From positions 1 through 23,208 of IMG/VR virus record IMGVR_UViG_3300009593_000129: DNA of 23,208 nucleotides; one strand, given 5' to 3'. Below the pieces are notes generated by a model. The model was not told where the DNA came from. It saw nothing but the letters and a program-made list of their open reading frames with translations, and did no database searches. The position numbers were made by a program, and so were the translations under genes. Within the stretch, counting starts at the first letter, position 1. Every line of letters begins with the position of its first letter. The DNA comes from a virus. Positions 14,120-21,780 of the stretch are shown here, one piece after another.

Positions 14120-15792
14120 TACTCCGTCCTCGACAACAAGAATCAGTTTCAAAATGCATTGATGCATTAAATACAAAAGGAAATACTCTTTTAGTAGCAG
14201 CTACTGGGTACGGAAAAACAGTAGTCACTTCAGATATTATTGGAAAATTAAATGCTGAGAGAACATTAGTTATCCAACATAGAGATGAATTAACAAATCA
14301 AAATCTTTCAACATTTTCAAAACTAAATCCAGAGATAGAAACAAGTATCGTTAATGGCGATAATAAAGATTATTCTGGAAGAACAATTTTCTCAATGGCT
14401 CAAACATTGAGTCGTATGAAAAACTTACAAGAGCTACCACCAATAGATTTATGTGTGATTGATGAGGCTCACCACGCAGTTTCAGATAGTTATTTAAAAA
14501 TTATAGATCACGCAAAAGAAAATAATCCAAATCTTAAAGTCTTTGGTGTTACCGCTACCCCTAATAGAGGCGATGGTAAAAATTTAAGTAAGGTGTGGGA
14601 TAATTGTGCTGACCAGGTACATATCGGTGAGCTAATTATGTCTGGCCTTCTGGTCCCACCAAAAACATATCAAATTGATCTTGGGGTTAATGAAAGACTC
14701 AAAGAAGTAAAACAAAATTTAAACGATTTCAACATGAGTGATGTTGAAGAAATTATGAATAAACAAGTTCATAACAGATCAGTTGTAGAACATTGGAAGA
14801 AAAAAGCTGGTGATCGTAAGACGATTGTTTTTTGTTCAACAGTAAAACATGGAGAGAGTGTGTTGTCAGCTTTTCTAGATCAAGGGATTACTGCTGCATT
14901 AATAACTGGAGATACATCTGAGGGAGATAGAAAAGAAATTTATAGTGATTACGACTACGGCAACATTCAAGTTCTTATTAGTGTAATGGTTTTAACTGAG
15001 GGATTTGATAGTCAGCCAACAAGCTGCGTAGTTTTACTCAGACCATCCTCTTATAAATCAACAATGATTCAAATGATCGGCAGAGGTCTGAGAGTTGTTG
15101 ACCAGGAGAAATTTCCAGGAGTAGATAAAAGAGATTGTATCGTGTTAGATTTCGGCATTAGTTCCTCCCTACATGGTACATTGGAGCAAGAGGTTAATCT
15201 ACTTGCCGAAAAAGACACCAGACAAAAGTCTTCAAACCCATTTAAGATTTGCCCTGAGTGTTCAGTAGATGTCCCTCTTGCTTCACTTAATTGCCCTTTT
15301 TGTGGATACGATTTTGATTCCAAAAGAATCCAATACATGAACAAAGAAATTGTAATCGATTTTGAAATGAGAGAAGTCGATCTATTAAAAAAATCCCCAT
15401 TCCTTTGGGTAGATTTATTCAATCAGCAAGACACATATATGGCTGCTGGATTTAATTGTTTTGCAATGATGTTGCGTGTTAGTGAAAACGATTGGGTGTC
15501 AATCGGTCAAAAAGAAGGAAGACAAGCAAAAAAATTATTCATAGGAGAAAGATTACATGCATTGGCAGTCGCTAATGATTTTATGTGTCGTTATGAAATG
15601 GGCGATGCATCAAGAAAATCTAGAAGGTGGTTAAAAGAAAGACCAACACAAAAACAACACGAGATACTAAACAACAAATATAAGTTTGATTTTTCAATAA
15701 CAAAATACAAAGCAACGGCTCTTATTAAATGGAAGTTTCATGGCTCATTAATAAAAGACATCGCCTTATTGGAGAGAAGAAAAGTTGCTTAA
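14116..15792 (+). CDS. SF2 DNA helicase with zinc ribbon
   Basis: 558 residues. Motif order is that of SSL2/RecG-like superfamily 2 helicases: Q-like LRPRQQE (3-9), motif I ATGYGKT (29-35), motif II DEAH (116-119), motif III TAT (146-148), and motif VI QMIGRGLR (319-326) with R323 and R326. A four-cysteine zinc ribbon follows (C379-x2-C382, C393-x2-C396). The C-terminal 150 residues form an extra domain of unknown fold, rich in Trp and Lys. The protein should translocate on DNA using ATP during replication or recombination. It is coupled to both neighbours (ATGA before, TAATG after). Confidence 0.9.
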   Translation: MILRPRQQESVSKCIDALNTKGNTLLVAATGYGKTVVTSDIIGKLNAERTLVIQHRDELTNQNLSTFSKLNPEIETSIVNGDNKDYSGRTIFSMAQTLSRMKNLQELPPIDLCVIDEAHHAVSDSYLKIIDHAKENNPNLKVFGVTATPNRGDGKNLSKVWDNCADQVHIGELIMSGLLVPPKTYQIDLGVNERLKEVKQNLNDFNMSDVEEIMNKQVHNRSVVEHWKKKAGDRKTIVFCSTVKHGESVLSAFLDQGITAALITGDTSEGDRKEIYSDYDYGNIQVLISVMVLTEGFDSQPTSCVVLLRPSSYKSTMIQMIGRGLRVVDQEKFPGVDKRDCIVLDFGISSSLHGTLEQEVNLLAEKDTRQKSSNPFKICPECSVDVPLASLNCPFCGYDFDSKRIQYMNKEIVIDFEMREVDLLKKSPFLWVDLFNQQDTYMAAGFNCFAMMLRVSENDWVSIGQKEGRQAKKLFIGERLHALAVANDFMCRYEMGDASRKSRRWLKERPTQKQHEILNNKYKFDFSITKYKATALIKWKFHGSLIKDIALLERRKVA

Positions 15793-16211
15793 TGGCGAAG
15801 AGAGGAAAAAAAATACCATGGAGAATAAAGAAAAAAGTTTTGGAGGAAAAAGTTAAAGTGCTTGATCACAGATTCAAAGAGGCATTAGTCACATTCCAGG
15901 GAGTTATACATTCTCTTATTAAGAGAACTACTGACGAAGAAATTAAACCTTTATTGAAAGCTGCATTAACAGACCAACCTTATCGAACTGACAATCTCGT
16001 AAGGAAGATGATCAAAGATAGAAAAATAACTAGTGAGTGTGCGATCTGTTCAATTAATTGTTATGGCACAGAAGCAATGCCTAGAAAAGTTTCGTTTCCG
16101 TGTGGGTTATATCAATGTCCATTTGAAGTAGAGAAACTAAAGAAAAAAATAACGATTGAAGAATCATTAGAAACATTAACACAAGTAAAAAAGGATTACC
16201 TCTATGACTAA
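15792..16211 (+). CDS. Basic protein with cysteine cluster, unknown function
   Basis: 139 residues from ATG 15792, which overlaps the helicase stop (TAATG). The frame remains open upstream to 15729 inside the helicase gene, but coupling favours this start. The N-terminus is very basic (AKRGKKIPWRIKKK), followed by a helix. Five cysteines cluster at 83, 86, 90, 104 and 109, probably a zinc site, and the end is helical and charged. DNA or RNA binding is plausible. No family recognised. Confidence 0.65.
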   Translation: MAKRGKKIPWRIKKKVLEEKVKVLDHRFKEALVTFQGVIHSLIKRTTDEEIKPLLKAALTDQPYRTDNLVRKMIKDRKITSECAICSINCYGTEAMPRKVSFPCGLYQCPFEVEKLKKKITIEESLETLTQVKKDYLYD

Positions 16212-16539
16212 AATATATCAAAGAATACAACACATATTAGATTTCGGTTTAGACATCGTAATGGGAGCAAGGCAAAAACAAAATGGCGATGTTAAACGCA
16301 ACCATGAAAATATTGCAAGGATGTGGAATGCTTTTCTATATCACAAACTTAAAGACGGACAAAAAATAACTGGAGCAGACGCAGCTACTTTAATGGGGTT
16401 ATTGAAAGTGGCCAGGACATTATCTGGGCATTTTAACCTCGATGATTATGTAGACGGAGCAACATACCAAGCAATCTCTGGGGCTTTGAGAGAAGACGAA
16501 GTCGAAACTAAATTTAACGAACAAGGAAACTTAAACTAA
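16204..16539 (+). CDS. DUF6378-like phage protein
   Basis: 111 residues, all helical. NHENIARMWNAFLY at 33-46, then a helix GLLKVART (65-72), then DDYVDGATYQAI (80-91) reproduce the pattern of DUF6378, a small domain common in phages and prophages, often near replication or nucleotide-metabolism genes. The pattern of Asn/His, Lys/Arg and Asp-x-x-Asp side chains hints at a ligand or metal site, but the function is unknown. AAGGA precedes the ATG by 8 bases. It overlaps the upstream gene by 8 bases and shares a TAATG junction downstream. Confidence 0.7.
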   Translation: MTKIYQRIQHILDFGLDIVMGARQKQNGDVKRNHENIARMWNAFLYHKLKDGQKITGADAATLMGLLKVARTLSGHFNLDDYVDGATYQAISGALREDEVETKFNEQGNLN

Positions 16540-16838
16540 TGAAAGGAAAGAATGTTATGGCAGAAGTACATCATGGACAAGGTGAAGTTTTAGAAGACGG
16601 AGCTTTGTACAACATTAAAACTCTTATGACGGATATTAAACAAAAAGATATTCAAATTAATGAGTATCTAAAACAAATATCTGAATTAAAAAGTCAAATT
16701 AAGCTATTTGAAAGAACAGTAGTTGAAGAACAAAAAGCAAGATACCAGTCTTATCAAAGAGTTGGGCATTTAATAGACAACCAATCTGTTTTCGTTAAGC
16801 CATTTTTAAATTGGCTGAAAGGATTCAAGTTTTGGTAA
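16539..16838 (+). CDS. Coiled-coil protein, unknown function
   Basis: 99 residues from ATG 16539 (TAATG overlap with the previous stop). A second ATG at 16557 (residue 7) has AAGGAAAG upstream and may be the true start. Residues 25-75 are a coiled-coil candidate (DIKQKDIQINEYLKQISELK). The C-terminus is short, basic and aromatic (LNWLKGFKFW), possibly a partner-binding or amphipathic tail. It ends inside the start of the Cas4-like nuclease gene. A structural accessory to that nuclease is conceivable but unproven. Confidence 0.6.
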   Translation: MKGKNVMAEVHHGQGEVLEDGALYNIKTLMTDIKQKDIQINEYLKQISELKSQIKLFERTVVEEQKARYQSYQRVGHLIDNQSVFVKPFLNWLKGFKFW

Positions 16839-17623
16839 ACTTTAGATCAAATTATTCTGCAACCCCAGGTGATCTCTTTAATAAAAGAGTAAGTTTCGCT
16901 ATTGATTCTGCATTGGAGAAAAGAAATAAAGAAGCAAAGCGAAGAACATATCTGGGGCCATCCGCTATTGGCAGAGAATGTATGCGTGAAGTCCAGTATG
17001 GATTCATGGGACAAGCTAAAGATTATGACTTTACCGGGAAGACATTAAGAATTTTTGATTTCGGACACGAGTCAGAAACTTTAATGGCGAACTGGATGAA
17101 AGATGCTGGGATTCTTTTAGAAGACTATAACCCTAAAACTGGAAAGCAATGGGAATTTGAAATCCAAGTTGGGAAAGAGGGGAAAGTTGCTGGGCATTGT
17201 GATGGCATTATTAAAGGATTGAAAGATTCGGTCCCAGAAAAAGAAGTTATCGAAAAATATATGCATGGGTTTCCTTGTTTATGGGAGGCGAAGTCTATGA
17301 ACAATAGTAAGTGGAACGCCTATAAAAAGAATGGAGTCCGTGAAAGTCATTTTGAATATTATGTCCAGGTACAGTTGTATATGGCTTTCATGAAATTAAC
17401 TGACAACCTTTGTTGGTTTACAGCAGTTAATAAAGACACGGCAGAACTTCACCATGAATTTATCGGTTATGATTCTCAAGTTGCACAACAATACTCTGAT
17501 CGAGCTTATGAAATAATTATGGCAACCGAGAGAGGTGAACTATTGCCAAGAGCTTTTGATGATCCTTCTTATTTCAAATGTAAATGGTGTTCTTATCGAA
17601 ACACTTGTTGGGGGAAGAAGTGA
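16832..17623 (+). CDS. Cas4-like PD-(D/E)XK nuclease with Fe-S cysteines
   Basis: 263 residues from TTG 16832, supported by AAAGGA 8 bases upstream; an earlier in-frame TTG (16811) has no ribosome site and the first ATG would delete a key cysteine. C50 (GREC) and the C-terminal C250-x2-C253-x5-C259 form the four-cysteine set that holds an iron-sulfur cluster in Cas4/AddB-type nucleases. Catalytic residues fit: D124 in GHCDG, E152-x-K154 in LWEAKS, and Q180 in YVQVQLY. It should resect or process DNA ends with the helicase and Sak4-like proteins of the same operon. There is no CRISPR array or other Cas gene here. Confidence 0.85.
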   Translation: MVNFRSNYSATPGDLFNKRVSFAIDSALEKRNKEAKRRTYLGPSAIGRECMREVQYGFMGQAKDYDFTGKTLRIFDFGHESETLMANWMKDAGILLEDYNPKTGKQWEFEIQVGKEGKVAGHCDGIIKGLKDSVPEKEVIEKYMHGFPCLWEAKSMNNSKWNAYKKNGVRESHFEYYVQVQLYMAFMKLTDNLCWFTAVNKDTAELHHEFIGYDSQVAQQYSDRAYEIIMATERGELLPRAFDDPSYFKCKWCSYRNTCWGKK

Positions 17624-17757
17624 GAGCAACAGACGGAAAACATTTTCCAAGCAAAAAGTTTAAGGAAAACTACGATGAAATATTCAAAAAAATCAAGCAC
17701 ATAGAAGAGTGCAAAGAAGAGGTAAGAAAATTAAGAAATAAAAAAAATGAGAGTTAG
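17620..17757 (+). CDS. 45-residue charged mini-protein (GTG start)
   Basis: A GTG at 17620 overlaps the nuclease stop (GTGA) behind a purine-rich GGGGGAAGAA, and the frame ends with TAG at 17755, inside the next gene. The product is very rich in Lys and Glu (KIKHIEECKEEVRKLRNKK), a single charged helix with one cysteine. It fills the gap between two certain genes with coupled junctions at both ends, which is its main support. Function unknown. Confidence 0.5.
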   Translation: MRATDGKHFPSKKFKENYDEIFKKIKHIEECKEEVRKLRNKKNES

Positions 17758-17950
17758 GGAAAAAGAATTATATGTCGGCATTGCCGAAGTTAGAGATTTC
17801 ATGGCAGCTCTTGGAATACCGAGAGGGTTTGAGCAAGACACAATTAGAAAAAAGATTCGCAAAGGGAAATTTGGAGTCCCTTTCGTAACTGTCGGTTTGA
17901 CTAAATATTTTAAAAAGGAGGATTTAATAAAATGGTTAGAGAATCAATAA
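17747..17950 (+). CDS. AlpA/Xis-like winged-helix DNA-binding protein
   Basis: 67 residues. A helix at 12-20, a recognition-like helix with TIRKKIRKGKFG (32-43), a strand/wing FVTVGLTKYF (46-55) and the final KEDLIKWLEN helix match the compact MerR/AlpA/Xis fold. It is the second such protein in this window. Its place in the early replication operon rather than beside integrase suggests a regulator or a DNA-architecture protein, though a role in excision cannot be excluded. The start overlaps the preceding mini-gene. Confidence 0.68.
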   Translation: MRVREKELYVGIAEVRDFMAALGIPRGFEQDTIRKKIRKGKFGVPFVTVGLTKYFKKEDLIKWLENQ

Positions 17951-18129
17951 ATATTTTTTTAAAGATATTAATTGTTTTGCTTTTAGTTTGGTTTTGTTTG
18001 ACCTGGAATAGCACAAGTCAAAAACTTGACATGACAATTACACAAGCAACAAACAGCGACTGGTGTTCCCCTGAGATAGAACTGCTGCGTAATCAAGTGT
18101 CAGACCTTTGGTATGAGGCAAAACAATGA
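17932..18129 (+). CDS. Small single-span membrane protein
   Basis: 65 residues. Residues 8-24 are strongly hydrophobic (FLKILIVLLLVWFCL), followed by a polar, probably periplasmic, region with one cysteine (WCSPE). AGGAGG (17916-17921) precedes the ATG by 10 bases. It overlaps the AlpA-like gene by 19 bases and the next by 4. Membrane proteins in early operons sometimes act in superinfection exclusion or host take-over; there is no direct evidence here. Confidence 0.6.
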   Translation: MVRESINIFLKILIVLLLVWFCLTWNSTSQKLDMTITQATNSDWCSPEIELLRNQVSDLWYEAKQ

Positions 18130-18209
18130 GTTTATTATTAATGAGATGGAGATTTTATAAATTTCTTTGCAATCTTTTAACAACAAAACAAAGGGAGAAA
18201 AAAAATTGA
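18126..18209 (+). CDS. Candidate 27-residue peptide
   Basis: ATG 18126 overlaps the previous stop (ATGA) with GAGG 7 bases upstream, and the frame ends at TGA 18207, which itself overlaps the next TTG start. The peptide starts hydrophobic (SLLLM) and becomes aromatic and basic (RWRFYKF). Its only support is the unbroken chain of overlapping starts and stops with the genes on both sides. Confidence 0.4.
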   Translation: MSLLLMRWRFYKFLCNLLTTKQREKKN

Positions 18210-18340
18210 CTAAAACTTGCATTACTTGTGGCGAAGAATTTCAAATAACTAAATGGCAGAAGTTGAGAAAATATTGTTTCAATACGAAATGCAGTAAAGG
18301 TTATTACAACACAACAAATAAAACCAGGAAGAAAAAATGA
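18206..18340 (+). CDS. 44-residue zinc-finger mini-protein (TTG start)
   Basis: The start is TTG 18206, with GGGAG (18193-18197) 8 bases upstream and a TTGA overlap with the preceding stop. The frame ends in an ATGA overlap with the next gene. The product has C5-x2-C8 and C24-x4-C29, a compact zinc ribbon in a basic, Lys/Tyr-rich protein. The pattern resembles zinc-finger parts of ribosomal or HNH-like proteins, but is too small to assign. The cysteine spacing makes this more than a chance frame. Confidence 0.6.
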   Translation: MTKTCITCGEEFQITKWQKLRKYCFNTKCSKGYYNTTNKTRKKK

Positions 18341-18522
18341 AGAAGATAATAAAAACTCTTTGGAAACAAAATCCAGAAACCGATATTGCAAAAGATCCAG
18401 ATCCGTCTGACTTAACAGTCGACAATGCTTATAAAACCAGGTGGATTTGGTATCACACTTTTATGGCTTTAGAACTTTTAATCATAATCTTTTTACTCAT
18501 AGGAATACTTATTAAAATATGA
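18337..18522 (+). CDS. Small C-terminally anchored membrane protein
   Basis: 61 residues. The N-terminal 35 are polar and charged, then a single hydrophobic helix (about 40-60, FMALELLIIIFLLIGILI) ends the protein. AGGAAG precedes the ATG. It is coupled to its neighbours by ATGA junctions at both ends. Topology would leave the polar part in the cytoplasm. Function unknown. Confidence 0.6.
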   Translation: MKKIIKTLWKQNPETDIAKDPDPSDLTVDNAYKTRWIWYHTFMALELLIIIFLLIGILIKI

Positions 18523-18866
18523 TCAACCAAGATACGGAAAAATTTCGCAGACACGGAATAACAAGAAAATGTGTCCACGAAACAGGCAGATACTATGTCA
18601 ATGCACAATATATAAATGATATGTCTTTATGGTCGGTGAGAATCTTCCATAAATATCAAGAGGATATCAACAACAAAGGCTCTTACATGGCGGTATTCTC
18701 AGCTTATCTAACTGAAATGATTCAGAAATATCCAGGTGATGCAAAAAAAGGATTGAAAGAATGTTCTGAGAGAGAACTAAGAAGATCAGACGGCTCACCA
18801 ATGACAATCGTAGGTCTTATCGCAGATCATTTATTGGAAGATTATTATATGGAGAAACCTTTATGA
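18519..18866 (+). CDS. Protein of unknown function
   Basis: 115 residues, soluble and mixed helix/strand, with RRHGITRKCVHE at 10-21, a central aromatic region (YVNAQYINDMSLWSVRIFHKYQ) and an acidic-aromatic C-terminus (DHLLEDYYMEKPL). Two cysteines are present. No family recognised. ATGA overlaps tie it to the genes on both sides within the early operon. Confidence 0.6.
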   Translation: MINQDTEKFRRHGITRKCVHETGRYYVNAQYINDMSLWSVRIFHKYQEDINNKGSYMAVFSAYLTEMIQKYPGDAKKGLKECSERELRRSDGSPMTIVGLIADHLLEDYYMEKPL

Positions 18867-19189
18867 CTAAAAAAATAAAAAACCCTCTACCAGAAGAGGC
18901 AAAAATAAAAGCACTCATTAGTGTAGATCCTGGAATCAAAAGTATGTTTGATGCCATGCAAACTCATGTTCAACCAACGATTGAAAAATATTCTGACAAA
19001 GCAAGGAACGAGGAAGAACTATTTATACTCAAGTTAGATATCCTGGGCCACTTACATTGTGCATTAGTGGAACAAATTAAAGAGGTGTTTAAAGATTTTA
19101 ATTTACCTAAAGAGGCTTTCGAGGAGTTTATAAAAAACAATTTAAAATTAGCGTCAATGCCAAAAATACCACCAAGAGGAAGAAATTGA
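18863..19189 (+). CDS. Helical protein of unknown function
   Basis: 108 residues, almost entirely helical by composition, with repeated acidic/hydrophobic spacing (EEELFILKLDILGHLHCALVEQ and FEEFIKNNLKL) and a short basic, proline-containing tail (KIPPRGRN). GGAG lies 10 bases before the ATG, which overlaps the previous stop. No family recognised. Its position two genes before the primase-helicase suggests a replication accessory, by neighbourhood only. Confidence 0.6.
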   Translation: MTKKIKNPLPEEAKIKALISVDPGIKSMFDAMQTHVQPTIEKYSDKARNEEELFILKLDILGHLHCALVEQIKEVFKDFNLPKEAFEEFIKNNLKLASMPKIPPRGRN

Positions 19190-19278
19190 ACAAAAAAGAA
19201 GCTCATATCTGCACGAGGATGCAAACTTTTGATGTCCAGGATACTAGGACACCCCCTAGATTTGAGGTAAATCGATGA
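19186..19278 (+). CDS. Candidate 30-residue peptide (TTG start)
   Basis: TTG 19186 overlaps the preceding stop (TTGA) with AGAGGAAG 3 bases upstream, a short spacing. The frame ends at TGA 19276, overlapping the primase-helicase ATG. The peptide is polar (NKKEAHICTRMQTFDVQDTR) without clear structure. It may be a coupling leader that carries ribosomes to the primase-helicase start. Confidence 0.33.
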   Translation: MNKKEAHICTRMQTFDVQDTRTPPRFEVNR

Positions 19279-21500
19279 TGGAAACCTTTAGAACAGATTT
19301 TAGTGTTGGCACGAAGATTGATAAAGAGGCAATCGAAGTCTATCTAAAAACTGTTTATGGATATTGCGAGGGGTACATTCCAATCCGTATGTTTATGGAA
19401 AAAGGAGCAACCGGGAATCAATACCAACAATTACATTGGATACCAACCTCAAACTTAGAGGGAATGATGCAGCAATTAAAGCCTTTGGTAGAACGAGGTA
19501 GAAATTTCAAAATGGGAGTTTATGTAATACCTGGTACAACAACGGAACGCAATCAAGGTAAGGCATCAGATATAATTAATTACCCTTGTTTTATTGTTGA
19601 TATTGATAGTGGAGATATTGAGGGAACAAAGAATTATATTATCGCACAGTTAGGACAACCTACTCTTGAAGTTTATAGTGGCGGTAAGACGGAAGATAAC
19701 TCTTATAAAAGACATTTGTATTGGAAGCTAACAGAAGCTGCGACTGGAACTGATATTAAAAGATTAACCTCGGCACAAAAATTGGCAGCACAAAAGATTG
19801 GAGCAGATCCAAGTTTCGGCTCCCCTCACCAACCCATAAGATTACCAGGTAGTGTGCATCAAAAAAATAATAAAGCCTCACAAGTGAGGATCGCTAGTTT
19901 TTCAAAAATGGAATACGACATTGAAGAAATTATCGAGAGTGTCGAGAGCATGGATATTATGCCTGGAATAAATGTGAGTCCAGAAAAGCTAGTAGATAAG
20001 AAAACTCCAATGGAAGATATGTATAAGGAGCAAGTTTACGAGGGAGCGGAGGCAGGAGAAACAAGGTTTGAAGCAATGGGTAGAGCAATCGGATGGAGTT
20101 TAACTAGGCATTTTGAAGGACATTGGACACTTGAAGAGGCATGGAATGATGTTGTTGGATATAACCAAACAAAAGTCAATCCTCCTTGGGAGTTAGATAG
20201 AGTTAAAAAAGACTTTGATCGCATCTATCAAATTCATTACGACAAACATGGGGCTCCTAAAATGAAACCTAAAGAGTATCCTTTAGAGGGGAACGATTGG
20301 TCTGAGATTGTAGATGATGACACTCCATTACCACCAGAAATTATTGAAGGTTTACTAAGAGAAGGTGAGTTTATGGTTATCGCTGGTCCCCCTAAATCTC
20401 AAAAGTCTTTGTTAATGCAAGAAATGACTTACTGTATCGCAACCGGGAATAAATTATTAAATCGTTTTGATGTTCCAATACCGCAACAAGTTGTTGTTAT
20501 CCAAGCAGAAATGTCAAAGGCTCAGTTATCGGCAAGACTGAAAGCAGTTAAAGTAAATCCTGCAGAAAAAGCATTGCTAAAAAGGAACGCAAAATTCACT
20601 TATCGTTTTACAAAAGTTTTAAATGACGATGGAAGTAAGGATGTTATTGATTGGATTGATCGTGTGTGTGGCCAGGATAAACCCCAAGTAATCATCTTTG
20701 ATCCTTTATCTAATATTTTTGATGGTGATGACGAGAACTCGAATGTTGAATTGATGAAATTTATTCGAGATCGTATCTGGGTATTAAGAGATCACATTAA
20801 CCCTCAAGCTGCGGTAATTCTTATTCACCATTCCAATAAAGTGAATAGAAATCAAATGATGGAAAATCCTTTCTTGGCAATTCGAGGAGCATCAGCAATT
20901 CAAGGAGCTTATGATGTTGGATTATTTATCACTAAAACAAGCGAGGACACTTTAGATCGTAGATTATTCTTCCAAACAAGAGCAGTCCAGGAGCCTAAAC
21001 CTATGACTGTTCATTACCAAGACGGACATATGCTTGATCGAGGTGATGCTTTTGATCGAGATAGTGGAGTTAATATCACGGATAAAATGTCCTTAGATCG
21101 CTTTAATCAGGTCAATAAGTGCCTAGGATTACTCTTTAGGGAGGCAGCAAAGGGTAAGTATTATAATAAGAATCAATTCTGCTTAAAATTCGCTGATAAG
21201 TATAGATTGGGGAGTGCTGCGACCATAAGGAATAATGTCAATACTTTGCTTACTCAAGGTTGGATTATGCTCTTTAATGGAGAGCAAGTTGGCGAGAAGA
21301 TCATCAAGGGAGGCAAGTTTTTAGTGGTCAAAGATATGCCTGTCTGGGACCCAGCAGATAAGAATGTCAAACCTAATATGACAATCAGACCTACTCATTT
21401 TGTTGATCCTGGAACTGGAGAGGTGAGAGAAGTTGGTCCAGAAGAACTAGATTCAAAAGGCGAAGTAAAGTGGATGGTGAGTGATTATGACTTCAATTAG
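19275..21500 (+). CDS. Bifunctional primase-helicase (AEP-like primase plus RepA-like ATPase)
   Basis: 741 residues. The N-terminal domain (about 20-200) carries archaeo-eukaryotic-primase-like motifs: D109-x-D111 in FIVDIDSGD, a small-residue turn YSGG (134-137) followed by H147-x-Y149, and RLPGSVH at 189-195, as in RepB-like primases. A linker leads to a RecA-fold hexameric helicase: Walker A GPPKSQKS (371-378), Walker B VIIFD (472-476), LIHHS (516-520) and RGAS (537-540). A winged-helix-like tail follows 600. The protein should prime and unwind DNA at the phage origin. GAGG is 7 bases before the ATG. The gene ends where the repeat block begins. Confidence 0.88.
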   Translation: MMETFRTDFSVGTKIDKEAIEVYLKTVYGYCEGYIPIRMFMEKGATGNQYQQLHWIPTSNLEGMMQQLKPLVERGRNFKMGVYVIPGTTTERNQGKASDIINYPCFIVDIDSGDIEGTKNYIIAQLGQPTLEVYSGGKTEDNSYKRHLYWKLTEAATGTDIKRLTSAQKLAAQKIGADPSFGSPHQPIRLPGSVHQKNNKASQVRIASFSKMEYDIEEIIESVESMDIMPGINVSPEKLVDKKTPMEDMYKEQVYEGAEAGETRFEAMGRAIGWSLTRHFEGHWTLEEAWNDVVGYNQTKVNPPWELDRVKKDFDRIYQIHYDKHGAPKMKPKEYPLEGNDWSEIVDDDTPLPPEIIEGLLREGEFMVIAGPPKSQKSLLMQEMTYCIATGNKLLNRFDVPIPQQVVVIQAEMSKAQLSARLKAVKVNPAEKALLKRNAKFTYRFTKVLNDDGSKDVIDWIDRVCGQDKPQVIIFDPLSNIFDGDDENSNVELMKFIRDRIWVLRDHINPQAAVILIHHSNKVNRNQMMENPFLAIRGASAIQGAYDVGLFITKTSEDTLDRRLFFQTRAVQEPKPMTVHYQDGHMLDRGDAFDRDSGVNITDKMSLDRFNQVNKCLGLLFREAAKGKYYNKNQFCLKFADKYRLGSAATIRNNVNTLLTQGWIMLFNGEQVGEKIIKGGKFLVVKDMPVWDPADKNVKPNMTIRPTHFVDPGTGEVREVGPEELDSKGEVKWMVSDYDFN

Positions 21501-21518
21501 TCTGAATGACCATTCAGG
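21500..21518. repeat. CTGAATG-AC-CATTCAG palindrome, copy 1
   Basis: CTGAATG (21502-21508) and CATTCAG (21511-21517) form a perfect 7-bp inverted repeat, starting 1 base after the primase-helicase stop. A close relative lies at 22664-22680, suggesting binding sites for one dimeric regulator. Confidence 0.5.
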
Positions 21519-21527
21519 AAATAGGCT

Positions 21528-21724
21528 TCAAGATAGTATTACTATCTTAAAAGTTGGCAAATTTAAGATGGTAATTACTATCTTAAATGGTCTTAACTTG
21601 TTGAATTTATTAAGGAAATCGGAGTGTTAAGATGGTAAATGAAAGTTTACCCATTACTATCTTTAACCCTTTGAAATATATAACGAATTTAAGATGGTAA
21701 GATAGTACTCTTATATAATAAGAG
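21528..21724. repeat. Inverted/direct repeat block of AAGATRGTAA, candidate origin or control region
   Basis: Eight copies of AAGATRGTAA or its complement occur here. Pair 1: AAGATAGTA/TACTATCTT (21530-21548). Pair 2: ATTTAAGATGGTAA next to TTACTATCTTAAAT (21561-21588), a 28-base near-perfect palindrome. Pair 3: arms 21627-21638 and 21654-21666 around an inner GTAAA/TTTAC hairpin. Pair 4: two direct units at 21689-21708. A palindrome CTCTTAT-ATA-ATAAGAG (21708-21724) ends the block. The G/A variation preserves pairing through G-U, so RNA or single-stranded DNA folding is possible. The position after the primase-helicase gene suits iteron-like origin sites; transcription control is an alternative. 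No gene fits. Confidence 0.65.
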
Positions 21725-21754
21725 AGGGGTAAAAATAAATTTTTACACCCTCTC
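21722..21754. terminator. Strong hairpin ending the repeat block
   Basis: GAGAGGGGTAAAAA (21722-21735) pairs with TTTTTACACCCTCTC (21740-21754), 14 bp with one bulged A and a 4-base loop. The A5/T5 inner part replaces a downstream T-run, so termination is uncertain. It separates the early operon from the gene at 21781. Confidence 0.5.
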
Positions 21755-21780
21755 GCTAAGTAAAAACGAAAAATTGCAGC

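Noticed and set aside
16832-17623. Part of a CRISPR-Cas adaptation module
   Set aside because: No Cas1, Cas2 or repeat-spacer array is present; the nuclease sits in a phage recombination operon.
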